A stretch of 58,453 nucleotides of DNA from an uncultured Bacteroidales bacterium (GTDB lineage: Bacteria; Bacteroidota; Bacteroidia; Bacteroidales; Paludibacteraceae), in contig CADAZU010000020.1 of NCBI GenBank assembly GCA_902792535.1, positions 1 through 58,453 on the forward strand, given 5' to 3'. Shown in pieces: positions 1 to 7,536 of this stretch; position 1 is the first letter of the stretch, and each line of letters starts with the position of its first letter. Both the position numbers and the translations under genes were made by a program. The notes below the pieces were generated by a model. That model was not told the DNA's origin. It was given only the letters and a program-made list of their open reading frames with translations, and made no database searches.

Positions 1-55
1 CATGGAGGATTGCTAATCGATCTGCAATCGTAAACTTTTTTAATCTTTTGTCCAT
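1..55 (-). CDS. Start of a transposase-type helix-turn-helix protein (partial)
   Basis: An ATG at 55-53 on the minus strand opens a frame that runs off the window after 18 residues (MDKRLKKFTIADRLAILH). A basic start followed by FTIADRLAIL is typical of the first helix of the OrfA HTH domain of IS3-like transposases, which binds the element's ends. Only this fragment is visible, so the family is inferred from a short motif and its position inside an IS-like end. Confidence 0.4.
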   Translation of the reverse strand, partial: MDKRLKKFTIADRLAILH

Positions 56-99
56 AACGACACCTTTTTTAGTGTCAACATATTTCAGGACAAGACACT
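1..99 (-). mobile_element. Outer end of a probable IS3-family insertion sequence (partial)
   Basis: The first 99 bases look like the promoter-side end of an insertion sequence that continues off the left edge. Reading the minus strand, a GTGTCTTGTCCTGAAATA stretch is followed by GTTGACACT, an A-run and GGTGTC just before an ATG. This layout resembles IS3-type ends as I remember them. AGTGTC (71-76) and GACACT (94-99) form a short inverted repeat. The exact terminus and any target duplication cannot be fixed without the other end. Confidence 0.45.
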
Positions 100-108
100 A
101 ATTTTGAC

Positions 109-380
109 ATGGCAAAACTGGCAAAACTGGCAAAACTGACATGTCATTTTTTTGTTATGACCGTTTTGACCTTTTTGACCGTTTGGGGCGAAACGGTCAA
201 TCCGGTCAATTCGGTCATGTCATTTTTTTTATATTGCACTTTCTGCACTTTCTGCACTTTCTATACTTTTTGACCGTCAAAGTGCAAATAGTGCAAATAG
301 TGCAATGTCATTTTTTATGCCACTTTTGCCATTTCTGCCATGTCATTTTTTTATTGCATCCGCCACATTTGGCGGATAAA
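109..380. repeat. Nested array of tandem-repeat hairpins joined by ATGTCATTTTTT
   Basis: Four blocks of 8-10 base tandem units are separated by four copies of ATGTCATTTTTT (141, 217, 305 and 340). Block B pairs 157-184 with 191-218, 28-base arms with a few mismatches and a 6-base loop. Block C pairs 234-260 with 279-305, 27-base arms. Block A (109-142, three GGCAAAACT units) is largely complementary to block D (317-344), so A and D could enclose B and C. A last short hairpin has ATCCGCC and GGCGGAT arms (357-376). No convincing gene is present. Confidence 0.8.
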
Positions 381-470
381 CCGTTGGTTGTTCTTGTATA
401 TTCTTAGTCATCTGTTATCCATCACCGAACTTATTGCCTGCCCATCTCGGCTCAATGTCGGTTCAATTGC

Positions 471-525
471 CCCCAAATCAGCAGACCTTGCGCTGACGTC
501 GCGCTGCTCTGAGGCAGATTTGGGG
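471..525. other. 55-base interrupted hairpin
   Basis: CCCCAAATC (471-479) is a perfect complement of GATTTGGGG (517-525). Inside it, AGCAG (480-484) can pair with CTGCT (504-508), and GCGC steps lie further in. There is no T-run, so it is not an obvious terminator. The surrounding 381-690 shows no supported gene. Confidence 0.55.
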
Positions 526-689
526 ACAACCGCCAAATCTTAAAAATCGGAAACTTTTGAGGGACGAAAAAGGCAATTTTCGGGGTGCTATCGTCGGGTA
601 TGTGTCTCGTAGGAGTCTCGTACGCCGGTAGCCTAAAATGCCTGAAAAATCATGCAAATACATTTTTTTTTTATTTTTTTGCGTAAATA

Positions 690-721
690 TTTGGTCAATT
701 CAAAAAAAAGCAGTACTTTTG
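690..721 (+). promoter_or_regulatory. Promoter for tRNA-Gln
   Basis: TTTG (690-693) and TACTTTTG (714-721) are 20 bases apart, matching the Bacteroidetes -33/-7 consensus. Transcription would begin near 728, giving a leader of about 135 bases before the tRNA. That leader holds no recognised gene or riboswitch. Confidence 0.7.
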
Positions 722-865
722 CACCCGCTTTTGGTGAAACAACTATCCGCATGGGTCCTCGGGACGTAAACCAGCGGAGCGTTTGCGGACCGGAGAGCGT
801 AGCACACGGCGAAAATTCACATGAGCAACGTAGTTGCGAATCGTATTGAGCCGTAGTGCAAGCGG

Positions 866-936
866 TGTCCACTCGTATATCGGTATTACACCGGATTTTG
901 GTTCCGAGAAGCGAGGTTCGACTCCTCGGTGGACAA
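866..936 (+). tRNA. tRNA-Gln (anticodon TTG)
   Basis: The cloverleaf can be drawn by eye. The acceptor arms are TGTCCAC (866-872) and GTGGACA (929-935), with the weak first U-A pair usual for tRNA-Gln. The T arm is CGAGG, loop TTCGACT, CCTCG. The anticodon loop TTTTGGT places TTG at the anticodon and decodes CAA. The anticodon stem has one mismatch at its base (C27/A43). A discriminator A and CA follow. A terminator lies 5 bases downstream, and rplY and pth follow, which is a familiar Bacteroidales order. Confidence 0.9.
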
Positions 937-940
937 CAAG

Positions 941-962
941 AGGCTGCGCAGGCAGCCTTTTT
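941..962 (+). terminator. Terminator after tRNA-Gln
   Basis: AGGCTGC and GCAGCCT form a 7-base-pair stem with a short loop, followed by a run of five T. It sits directly after the tRNA 3' end. Confidence 0.8.
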
Positions 963-964
963 AG

Positions 965-1027
965 CCCTCAGCCGTCAGAAGTCAGCCATCAGAAATCAGA
1001 AAACTGAATGCTGAAAGCTGAGTGCTA
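965..1027 (+). repeat. CAGTCAGC-type short repeat stretch before rplY
   Basis: Degenerate units (CAGCCGTCAGAAGTCAGCCA, then CTGAATGCTGAAAGCTGAG) fill the gap between the terminator and the first L25-like codons. The same family lies inside the oxidoreductase gene at 6047-6098. It appears to replace the 5' end of rplY. Confidence 0.7.
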
Positions 1028-1061
1028 AAAAACGTGTGATGAGGCTCTTCGCGCAGAGGAT

Positions 1062-1541
1062 TTGATTCCTTGCAACATCTATGGTTGCGGTCTGAACTGC
1101 ACCTTCACCGTAGCTGCCGCTGACGTTCGTAAACTGATTTACAGCCCGGACACCCAGATCGTTGATCTGACTATCGGCGAGACCAAAACCAAAGCTATCG
1201 TTAAGGAGCTTCAGTTCCACCCGATCGACGGCAAAGCGCTGCATATCGATTTCCTCGCAGTAGACGAGAAGAAGCCGGTAGTAGTTGAGATTCCTATCCA
1301 GCTGAATGGTCTGGCTGAGGGTGTTAAAGCCGGTGGTAAGCTGGTTCAAGACATGCGCAAACTCAAAGCATGTGGTATCTACACCGCATTCCCTGATCGC
1401 ATCAACATCGACGTTACCGAGCTGGGTCTGGGTAAGAAGATCGCTGTTGCTGACGTTAAGGTAGAGGGTCTGAAATTCGTTAACCCGGCTGACGCTTGCG
1501 TAGCAGAGGTTAAGGCTACTCGCCAAAGCAAACAGGCGTAA
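1062..1541 (+). CDS. rplY: 50S ribosomal protein L25 (general stress protein Ctc), N-terminus missing
   Basis: L25 binds 5S rRNA in the large ribosomal subunit; the long form carries a C-terminal Ctc domain. The protein shows the family's signature stretches ([15 protein letters not shown], then [12 protein letters not shown]) and ends in a short basic tail. Homology can be followed upstream to about 1038 ([16 protein letters not shown]), but an in-frame stop lies at 1026-1028. The usual first 25-30 residues with their start ATG are absent. The only in-frame start codon is TTG at 1062, with no well-placed ribosome binding site. The gene is therefore 5'-truncated, either translated from a weak start or no longer functional. 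It is followed by pth, as expected. Confidence 0.8.
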   Translation: MIPCNIYGCGLNCTFTVAAADVRKLIYSPDTQIVDLTIGETKTKAIVKELQFHPIDGKALHIDFLAVDEKKPVVVEIPIQLNGLAEGVKAGGKLVQDMRKLKACGIYTAFPDRINIDVTELGLGKKIAVADVKVEGLKFVNPADACVAEVKATRQSKQA

Positions 1542-1544
1542 GCC

Positions 1545-1585
1545 TAAGTACCAAGGGACGAAGTACAAAGTACAAAGTACAAAGG
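1545..1585 (+). repeat. GTACAAA tandem repeat between rplY and pth
   Basis: At least three AGTACAA units follow the rplY stop codon. The same word occurs at 2211-2220 and, in frame, inside the oxidoreductase at 5522-5559. Confidence 0.8.
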
Positions 1586-1626
1586 AGCGGAGTATCTATG
1601 ATGCTTCGCTCCTAATTTTAGAAGAA

Positions 1627-2193
1627 ATGGCAAAGTTTCTCATAGTAGGTTTAGGCAATATCGGCGACGAGTACGCCGGCACGCGGCATAACATCGGTTT
1701 TATGATGATCGATGCGTTTGCTGCGTCGGTTAACGCCAAATGGGAGGACAAACGGTACGGTTTTGTTGCCAAATGCCGGGTCAAGAGTGCCGAGATGGTG
1801 CTCTTGAAGCCCTCCACATTCATGAACCTCTCCGGCAACGCCGTGCGCTACTGGTTGCAGCAGGAGAAGATTCCGGTGGAGAACATGCTGGTGCTGGTGG
1901 ACGATCTGAACCTGCCTTTCGGTACGATCCGAATCCGCAAACAGGGCTCCAACGGCGGACACAACGGATTAGGCAACATACAATCTGTATTAGGAACGGA
2001 CGCGTACGCACGCGTGCGATTCGGTATCGGCAATGAGTTCACCCGCGGCGCACAGATTAATTTTGTGTTAGGGCACTGGACCGAAGAGGAAGAGAAAGCC
2101 CTGCCGGAACGACTGAAAGTCACGACGGAGATTATTCCGAGTTTCTGTCTCGCCGGCATTGACCGCACCATGAATCAGTATAACGGGAAGTGA
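1627..2193 (+). CDS. pth: Peptidyl-tRNA hydrolase
   Basis: This cytoplasmic enzyme cleaves the ester bond of peptidyl-tRNAs released by stalled ribosomes, recycling the tRNA. At 188 residues it is the normal bacterial Pth length. It carries the N-terminal [19 protein letters not shown] block with the conserved Asn and catalytic His (about residue 21). The FMNLSG stretch, the [10 protein letters not shown] segment with the conserved Asp, and the GGHNGL block follow. It starts at the first ATG after the rplY gap and precedes the S4-domain gene by 30 bases, so the two are probably co-transcribed. Confidence 0.97.
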   Translation: MAKFLIVGLGNIGDEYAGTRHNIGFMMIDAFAASVNAKWEDKRYGFVAKCRVKSAEMVLLKPSTFMNLSGNAVRYWLQQEKIPVENMLVLVDDLNLPFGTIRIRKQGSNGGHNGLGNIQSVLGTDAYARVRFGIGNEFTRGAQINFVLGHWTEEEEKALPERLKVTTEIIPSFCLAGIDRTMNQYNGK

Positions 2194-2221
2194 CTAAGTG
2201 ACTAAGAACCAAGTACAAAGG
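2191..2221 (+). repeat. GTGACTAA / GTACAAAG repeat between pth and the S4 gene
   Basis: Two AGTGACTAAG units and one AAGTACAAAG unit fill the gap. They belong to the same short-repeat families seen elsewhere in the window. Confidence 0.7.
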
Positions 2222-2223
2222 TA

Positions 2224-2637
2224 ATGGCAGAAGTTAGAGTAGATAAATATTTATGGGCAATGCGCATCTATAAGACACGCTCTATTGCCGCGGACGCGTG
2301 CAAGAACGGCCGGATCACCATGAACGGCGTGCAACTCAAACCGAGCCGGACGTTCAAAGTGGGCGACACATTCTCCGTGCGCAAAGGTCCGATCACTTAC
2401 ACCTACCGCGTGTTGCAACTGACCGAAAACCGACTGGGAGCCAAACTTGTGCCGGAATACATGCGCGACTGTACGGATCCCAAGCAGTTGGAGTTGTTGG
2501 AGTTGGCGCGTATGGCGGGCAACGGCGTCCGCGACAGAGGTTTGGGACGACCGACCAAGAAAGACCGCCGCGAGATTGAGACCTTTATGAGCGACAACTA
2601 TCTGGACGAGATCGATTTTGACGACGATGAAGAGTAA
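2224..2637 (+). CDS. S4-domain RNA-binding protein (Hsp15-like)
   Basis: At 137 residues the size fits the Hsp15/HslR family, which binds peptidyl-tRNA-blocked 50S subunits and helps recycle them. The S4 fold covers about residues 3-65, with the typical opening VRVDKYLWAMRIYKTRS and the VNG-like turn GRITMNGVQLKPS. The C-terminal tail is charged (DEIDFDDDEE). Next to pth, which acts on the same kind of substrate, the context supports ribosome rescue. The role is inferred from the family. The downstream gene overlaps its 3' end by 11 bases. Confidence 0.88.
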   Translation: MAEVRVDKYLWAMRIYKTRSIAADACKNGRITMNGVQLKPSRTFKVGDTFSVRKGPITYTYRVLQLTENRLGAKLVPEYMRDCTDPKQLELLELARMAGNGVRDRGLGRPTKKDRREIETFMSDNYLDEIDFDDDEE

Positions 2638-3085
2638 GAAAGACAATATCGCCGAATATATCCTCTATCTATGGCAGATGGAGGATTATTTACGTGCCTT
2701 TCCGAATCAGGCAGACGCCACTCCGGAATTGAGTGAGTTGAACGAGATGATGCACCGCGAAGGAATCACGGAGAGCGGGCACCTGCAGTTAGCCGCCAAT
2801 GCGTTGAGCGAGATGGAAGAGTTACACAGCCGGCTGCTGGACGAAGATGCGATGTACCGCGCCGCTATCATGCGTCTGAAGCCGAGTCTCAACCTGCTCA
2901 AAGCCAAGACCGACCGCCCTACCATGAGCGATATAGAGGCGTGTCTGCTACTGCTTTACCAGATCATGCTGCTGCACCTGCAGAAACGCGAGATCACGCC
3001 TGAGACGGCTTCCGTGCAAGAGCAAGCGACAAGGTTGCTGAAGTTTTTAAGCGGGACTTATCGAAATATCGACATATCGGAATAA
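2627..3085 (+). CDS. DUF4924 family protein
   Basis: A 152-residue, mostly helical cytoplasmic protein with no signal peptide. The opening KKDNIAEYILYLWQMEDYLRA and the later DIEACLLLLYQIMLLHLQK match my memory of the Bacteroidetes-specific DUF4924 family, whose function is unknown. I place the start at the ATG at 2627 rather than the TTG at 2618, giving an 11-base overlap with the S4-domain gene and probable translational coupling. It is followed by nth after 12 bases. Nothing in the sequence points to a catalytic site. Confidence 0.8.
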   Translation: MKSKKDNIAEYILYLWQMEDYLRAFPNQADATPELSELNEMMHREGITESGHLQLAANALSEMEELHSRLLDEDAMYRAAIMRLKPSLNLLKAKTDRPTMSDIEACLLLLYQIMLLHLQKREITPETASVQEQATRLLKFLSGTYRNIDISE

Positions 3086-3097
3086 CGAAATAACAAC

Positions 3098-3733
3098 ATG
3101 ACGACGAAGCAACGGTTTGAACATATTCTCACGTGGTTTGAGGCAAACATGCCGATTGCCGAGAGCGAGCTGAACTACCGCAATCCGTATGAACTGCTGG
3201 TGGCGGTGATGCTTTCGGCGCAATGCACAGACAAGCGGGTGAACATGGTGACACCGGCTTTGTTTGAGGCTTATCCTATGCCGGAAGCGCTGGCGCAAGC
3301 GACGAGCGACGAAGTGTTCGAATACGTCAAAAGCGTCAGTTACCCGCGGTCTAAAGCGGAACACTTGGTCGCCATGGCGCAAAGGCTGGTGGAGGTCTAT
3401 CATAGCCAAGTGCCGGACAATATTGAGGAGTTGCAGACCCTGCAAGGCGTGGGACGCAAGACCGCCAATGTCGTTTGTGCCGTGATCTGGAACCAGCCTA
3501 CGATGGCTGTCGATACCCACATCTTCCGAGTCAGCGAACGGATCGGTCTGACGACGAACAGCAAGAATCCGCTGCAGACCGAGAAAGCCTTAGTCAAATA
3601 TATCCCTGCGGAGGTCATTCCGAAGGCGCATCATTGGCTTTTGCTGCACGGACGGTATGTCTGCACCGCACGCAAACCCCATTGCGAACAATGCGGAATA
3701 GCGGCATATTGCAGATATTTTTCAAAAAAATGA
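3098..3733 (+). CDS. nth: Endonuclease III
   Basis: This base-excision-repair DNA glycosylase/AP lyase removes oxidised pyrimidines. It has 211 residues, the standard size. The helix-hairpin-helix LQGVGRKTANVV carries the catalytic Lys, and VDTHIFRVSERIG carries the catalytic Asp. The C-terminal Cys motif C-x6-C-x2-C-x5-C (CTARKPHCEQCGIAAYC) binds the 4Fe-4S cluster. It follows the DUF4924 gene by 12 bases and ends right at a terminator that overlaps the recA promoter, so it is probably the last gene of the rplY-pth unit. Confidence 0.97.
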   Translation: MTTKQRFEHILTWFEANMPIAESELNYRNPYELLVAVMLSAQCTDKRVNMVTPALFEAYPMPEALAQATSDEVFEYVKSVSYPRSKAEHLVAMAQRLVEVYHSQVPDNIEELQTLQGVGRKTANVVCAVIWNQPTMAVDTHIFRVSERIGLTTNSKNPLQTEKALVKYIPAEVIPKAHHWLLLHGRYVCTARKPHCEQCGIAAYCRYFSKK

Positions 3734-3762
3734 GCACATCCTTGCGTATGTGCTTTTTTTTT
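3733..3762 (+). terminator. Terminator after nth
   Basis: AGCACAT (3733-3739) and ATGTGCT (3748-3754) form a 7-pair stem followed by nine T. It starts on the last base of the nth stop codon and overlaps the recA -33 element. Confidence 0.85.
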
Positions 3763-3772
3763 AGTAATTTTG
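3742..3772 (+). promoter_or_regulatory. recA promoter
   Basis: TTGC (3742-3745), a 19-base spacer and TAATTTTG (3765-3772) match the Bacteroidetes consensus. The -33 element is inside the nth terminator stem. I see no obvious LexA-type operator. Confidence 0.7.
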
Positions 3773-3832
3773 CAGTCGGAATGACGTAATTACGTCATGA
3801 CGACATTACGAAACATTAAAATACACTATATT

Positions 3833-4888
3833 ATGGCAGAGAAACAAGGGCCATCGGCAGAGAAGCTGAAAGCACTGCAAGCCGCGATGGCAAAGATTGA
3901 CAAAGAGTTCGGCAAAGGCGCCATCATGAAGTTGGGCGACGAGAAGATAGACAATGTGCCGGTTATTCCGACCGGCAGTCTGGGTCTGAACTACGCTTTG
4001 GGCGTAGGCGGTTACCCGAAAGGACGTATCATTGAGATCTACGGTCCGGAGTCGTCCGGTAAGACCACGCTGGCTATCCACGCCATGGCGGAGGTTCAGA
4101 AAGCCGGCGGTATCGCCGCTATCATCGATGCCGAGCACGCGTTCGACCGCTTCTACGCAGAGAAATTAGGCGTCAACACCGACGAACTGCTGATCTCCCA
4201 ACCGGATAGCGGTGAGCAGGGACTGGAGATCGCGGACCAGCTGATCTGTTCCGCAGCAGTGGACCTGATCGTCATTGACTCCGTAGCGGCATTGACGCCG
4301 AAAGCAGAGATCACCGGCGATATGGGCGACAACAAAGTGGGTCTGCAGGCTCGTTTGATGTCGCAGGCATTGCGCAAGATGACTGCTTCGGTGAACAAGA
4401 CCGGCACGACCGTTATCTTCATCAACCAGTTGCGCGATAGGATCGGCGTCATGTTCGGTAACCCGGAGACCACGACAGGCGGTAACGCGCTGAAATTCTA
4501 CGCTTCCGTTCGTCTGGACATCCGTCGCATCGGTCAGATCAAAGACGGCGACCAGATCAAAGGTAACCAAGTGCGCGTGAAGGTAGTGAAGAACAAAGTG
4601 GCTCCTCCGTTCAAGAAAGCAGAGTTCGACCTGATGTTCAACGAAGGTATCTCGCGCATCGGAGAGATCCTCGATTTCGCTGTTGCGACAGAGGTGATCA
4701 AGAAGAGCGGTTCGTTCTTCTCCTATGGCGACACCAAACTCGGTCAAGGCCGCGACAATGTGAAGAATGTACTGGCTGAGAACCCGGATCTCTGCGACGA
4801 GATCGAGGCTAAGATCAACGAGAAGATCAAAGAGCTGGGTCTCGAAGCGGTGCTGAGTAAGATGGGTAAGAAATCATCGGGCGAATAA
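3833..4888 (+). CDS. recA: Recombinase RecA
   Basis: RecA forms ATP-dependent filaments on single-stranded DNA for homologous recombination and SOS induction. I start it at ATG 3833 ([16 protein letters not shown]), giving 351 residues; an upstream in-frame ATG at 3797 would add 12 atypical residues. The Walker A motif is GPESSGKTT, followed by IIDAEHAFD and the Walker B strand [16 protein letters not shown]. The L2-region block [26 protein letters not shown] is intact in order. It is followed after 7 bases by the oxidoreductase gene, so the two probably share a transcript. Confidence 0.98.
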   Translation: MAEKQGPSAEKLKALQAAMAKIDKEFGKGAIMKLGDEKIDNVPVIPTGSLGLNYALGVGGYPKGRIIEIYGPESSGKTTLAIHAMAEVQKAGGIAAIIDAEHAFDRFYAEKLGVNTDELLISQPDSGEQGLEIADQLICSAAVDLIVIDSVAALTPKAEITGDMGDNKVGLQARLMSQALRKMTASVNKTGTTVIFINQLRDRIGVMFGNPETTTGGNALKFYASVRLDIRRIGQIKDGDQIKGNQVRVKVVKNKVAPPFKKAEFDLMFNEGISRIGEILDFAVATEVIKKSGSFFSYGDTKLGQGRDNVKNVLAENPDLCDEIEAKINEKIKELGLEAVLSKMGKKSSGE

Positions 4889-4895
4889 AAGCCCT

Positions 4896-6509
4896 ATGGG
4901 TACTATTCAGTATATATTATCTCCGAAAGAGGCGTATGAGGCTGCCCGGAAATGGCGGGTGGTAAAGCGTTCAGTAGATGCACGACAGCGAGAGCTGAAA
5001 GTGCATCTTACTGTATTGACGGACGATGAAGGAAAACCGATCGCGAAAGATGCACCTATTCCGCTTTACGAGCCGCCGGTGTACCAAGATGTGCATGAGG
5101 CAAAACGCAAAGCCATCATCATCGGAGCCGGTCCGGCGGGACTCTTTGCTGCGCTGACCCTGCTGGAGCATGGGATCAAGCCTGTTATCTATGAGCGGGG
5201 CAAGGAAGTGAGTGAACGGAAGAAAGACATCGCATTGCTGAACCGCAACGAGGGACTGAATCCAGAGTCGAACTACTGCTTCGGCGAAGGCGGTGCAGGT
5301 ACGTTCTCCGACGGCAAACTGTTCTCCCGATCCAAGAAACGGGGTAATATGCAGCGTGTGATGGAGATATTCCATTATTTCGGTGCGCCGGACACGGTGC
5401 TCTACGAAGCGCACGCGCATATAGGTTCCGACAAACTGCCGACGATCATCAAACGGATGAGGGAATGTATTCTGGAGCACGGAGGAGAGATACATTTTGA
5501 GACTTGCGTGAGAAGCCTCAAAGATGTACAAAGGGACAATGTACAATGTACAAAGGGAAGTTCCCCGATTATTCTTGCGATCGGGCACTCGGCGCATGAT
5601 ACGTATCGGATGTTAGCCGCTGAAGGGGTTGCGATGGAGACCAAGGGTTTTGCGATGGGCGTTCGCGCCGAACATCCGCAGGAGCTGATCAATAGGCTGA
5701 TGTATCATCTGGGTAAACCCCACCTAACCTCCCCACAAGGGAGGAACATTCCCCTTGAGGGGGAGAAGGAGGGGGTTATCAAATACATTGGAAACGCTTC
5801 CTACAGCCTGGTGACGCAGGTGGATGGACGGGGTGTCTATTCGTTCTGTATGTGTCCGGGCGGACATATCGTGCCGGCAGGAAGCGCAGAAGGGATGTGT
5901 GTGGTAAATGGCATGAGTGCGAGCCACCGCAACTCGCCGTACGCCAACAGCGGCATGGTCGTTCAGATCAATCCGGAGGACATACCCGGCAATGATCCGC
6001 TCCGAGGGCTGGAGTACCAAGAAGAGTTGGAACGGCTTGCATGGGAGCAGTCAGCAGTCAGCCGTCAGCAGTCAGCCACCAGCTATCAGCTGTCAGCGGT
6101 GGCACCGGCGCAGAGGATGCGGGATTTCGTGGAGGGGAGAGCAAGCAAGGATCTGCCGAAATGCAGTTACTTGCCGGGTATTGTGCCGAGCCGATTAGAC
6201 CAATGGTTGCCGGCAGGCATAGGCAAGAGGCTGCAACAAGGATTCCGTGATTTCGACAAGAAATACCCCGGTTTTCTGACAAATGAGGCTGTTATCGTAG
6301 GCGTGGAGAGCCGTAGCAGCAGCCCTGTGCGTATCATCCGCGACCCGGAGACGATGGAGTCGGTCAGTACGCCTGGATTATACCCCTGCGGCGAAGGCGC
6401 AGGCTATGCAGGGGGGATCACCAGTAGTGCGTTGGATGGTATCAATGCCGCCATTCTCATAGCGACGTCATACGAACGACCCACTAATCACCCACTAATC
6501 ACCCACTAA
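4896..6509 (+). CDS. FAD/NAD(P)-dependent oxidoreductase with in-frame repeat insertions
   Basis: A 537-residue flavoprotein of the COG2509-like family of FAD-dependent dehydrogenases. The dinucleotide-binding AIIIGAGPAGLFAALTLLEHG lies at about residue 72. The family block GGAGTFSDGKLFSRSKKRGN is near 135, and a GEGAGYAGGITSSALDG FAD-binding block lies near the C-terminus. The substrate is unknown. It is 7 bases from recA. Three internal segments and the tail are made of the window's short-repeat families read in frame: DVQRDNVQCTKGSS, KPHLTSPQGRNIPLEGEKEG, EQSAVSRQQSATSYQLSAV, and the end THPLITH-like tail. The frame stays open through all of them and core motifs are spared. Confidence 0.88.
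   Translation: MGTIQYILSPKEAYEAARKWRVVKRSVDARQRELKVHLTVLTDDEGKPIAKDAPIPLYEPPVYQDVHEAKRKAIIIGAGPAGLFAALTLLEHGIKPVIYERGKEVSERKKDIALLNRNEGLNPESNYCFGEGGAGTFSDGKLFSRSKKRGNMQRVMEIFHYFGAPDTVLYEAHAHIGSDKLPTIIKRMRECILEHGGEIHFETCVRSLKDVQRDNVQCTKGSSPIILAIGHSAHDTYRMLAAEGVAMETKGFAMGVRAEHPQELINRLMYHLGKPHLTSPQGRNIPLEGEKEGVIKYIGNASYSLVTQVDGRGVYSFCMCPGGHIVPAGSAEGMCVVNGMSASHRNSPYANSGMVVQINPEDIPGNDPLRGLEYQEELERLAWEQSAVSRQQSATSYQLSAVAPAQRMRDFVEGRASKDLPKCSYLPGIVPSRLDQWLPAGIGKRLQQGFRDFDKKYPGFLTNEAVIVGVESRSSSPVRIIRDPETMESVSTPGLYPCGEGAGYAGGITSSALDGINAAILIATSYERPTNHPLITH
5522..5559 (+). repeat. GTACAAAG repeat inside the oxidoreductase gene
   Basis: ATGTACAAAGGGACAATGTACAATGTACAAAGGG is read in frame as roughly DVQRDNVQCTKG. 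It lies before the ILAIGHSAHD motif. Confidence 0.8.
5717..5775 (+). repeat. C/G-rich imperfect palindrome inside the oxidoreductase gene
   Basis: A CCCCACCTAACCTCCCC arm and a complementary GGGGGAGAAGGAGGGGG arm flank a GGGAGGAACATTCCCC core. The region is translated in frame as a loop before the KYIGNASYS segment. Confidence 0.75.
6047..6098 (+). repeat. CAGTCAGC repeat inside the oxidoreductase gene
   Basis: About six 7-8 base units (CAGTCAG, CCGTCAG, CTATCAG, CTGTCAG) are read in frame as a Ser/Gln/Ala-rich linker. The same family lies upstream of rplY. Confidence 0.8.
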
Positions 6510-6530
6510 TCACCCACTAATCACCCACTC
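6481..6530 (+). repeat. CACCCACTAAT tandem repeat at the oxidoreductase 3' end
   Basis: Four units of an 11-base repeat (CCACTAATCAC) encode the last residues, and one unit supplies the TAA stop codon. The gene's natural C-terminus may have been replaced by the repeat. Confidence 0.85.
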
Positions 6531-6579
6531 GTACACCGAAAATGGAAGGGAAAAAGGAGGTAAGGAGGTGCAAAAGAAA

Positions 6580-6603
6580 AGGCTCGCGATTGCGAGCCTT
6601 TTT
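6580..6603 (+). terminator. Terminator after the recA-oxidoreductase unit
   Basis: AGGCTCGC (6580-6587) and GCGAGCCT (6592-6599) form a perfect 8-pair stem with a GATT loop, followed by T-residues. It has an A-run upstream and may also serve the converging minus-strand gene. Confidence 0.85.
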
Positions 6604-6607
6604 GTTG

Positions 6608-6627
6608 ATCAGCCATGCATGGCTGAT
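6608..6627. other. 20-base perfect palindrome
   Basis: ATCAGCCATGCATGGCTGAT is identical on both strands. It sits between the terminator and the 3' end of the secreted-protein gene. It may be a protein-binding site or part of a second terminator; no T-run adjoins it. Confidence 0.6.
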
Positions 6628-6678
6628 GATGCTTTGGATTAAAGCTTTGCACCAAATCTAAAAGGCCGTTGGTGTAAA

Positions 6679-7416
6679 TCAAAGCTTTGCACCAAGTGCG
6701 TTGTAGCGAACGCCGTTCTTGAGGATGATGAGCTGGCCGTTCTCGAAGAACTTAACAGCCTTCTCGCCAGCCTCGATGTTGTCGATAGCCTGACCTTCTT
6801 TGAGATTCTCAATGCGGATACCGCTTACATTGATTGTGTTTTTAACAACTTTCAATATTACATCACCTGCATCATAGCTACCAGCAGGGAGATCAAACGA
6901 TGCAACACACAAATTTTTGCCAGTAGCAAAACGATACTCTACAGGGTCGTTGTCATAGATTTGCAAACTACATCCACGTACATTTTCACCAGTCTTAGAA
7001 GAATCGTCTCCGTTGAGTTGGTAGAATACAGAAACCTTACCAGCGGCAGTGGTCGTAAATGCGCCGAATTTCAATGTACATCCAGAAGCAGCACGCCACT
7101 GAGTACCAACGGTCAAAGAGTCAACACCCTCCAAACCATCAGCTACAAAATAAGTAGTATTATAATCTGGTTTTGCGTTCCATTTGCAATCTCCTTCTTT
7201 TCCCTCACTATTCTTAAAGCCGGTTAAAACAGAGCCATTCGGGAGAGTAAGAGGAGCCTCGCTAGTGATAGTTGCGTTAGCAATGTCAGAATTAGCCATC
7301 AAAGCCTGGAACTCAATGTAGTTAGCATACTCAGTGATTACCTTAACCACCTTGTCTTGAGCGTTGATTGTCATAGCTGCAACAACAGCAGCAGCGAAGA
7401 GGAAAATTTTCTTCAT
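6679..7416 (-). CDS. Secreted protein of unknown function with T9SS-like C-terminus
   Basis: This 245-residue protein opens with a clear signal peptide (MKKIFLFAAAVVAAMTINAQ). A beta-rich, otherwise unrecognised body follows. The end is KFFENGQLIILKNGVRYNAL and then GAKL. Endings of this type (a short strand, NG, a second strand, YN/YDxxG) recur in the two giant proteins of this window and resemble short type IX sorting tails in Bacteroidales, so export to the surface is inferred. It has its own promoter and a leader of about 110 bases. The 3' end is partly duplicated: a TTTGGTGCAAAGCTTTAA segment repeats just after the stop codon. Confidence 0.7.
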   Translation of the reverse strand: MKKIFLFAAAVVAAMTINAQDKVVKVITEYANYIEFQALMANSDIANATITSEAPLTLPNGSVLTGFKNSEGKEGDCKWNAKPDYNTTYFVADGLEGVDSLTVGTQWRAASGCTLKFGAFTTTAAGKVSVFYQLNGDDSSKTGENVRGCSLQIYDNDPVEYRFATGKNLCVASFDLPAGSYDAGDVILKVVKNTINVSGIRIENLKEGQAIDNIEAGEKAVKFFENGQLIILKNGVRYNALGAKL

Positions 7417-7536
7417 AATGATTTTTGATTTTAAAGTTAATAATATTTGTTAGTTAGTTTTAGCCGAAAGTCGAAAGACAAAAGACCGCCCCACGGGCTC
7501 AAGCCATTTGCTAAATTGACTTTTCAATTTCGAGTG

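Noticed and set aside
109-380. CRISPR array
   Set aside because: Units are 8-10 bases without spacers of constant length, and no cas genes are present.
141-407. 88-codon ORF beginning MSFF across the hairpin array
   Set aside because: Composition is dictated by short repeats; no ribosome binding site. Better explained as non-coding repeat.
722-865. Riboswitch or second tRNA in the long leader before tRNA-Gln
   Set aside because: No cloverleaf or known riboswitch core could be drawn.
996-1568. 190-codon minus-strand ORF over rplY
   Set aside because: Shadow of the L25 coding frame.
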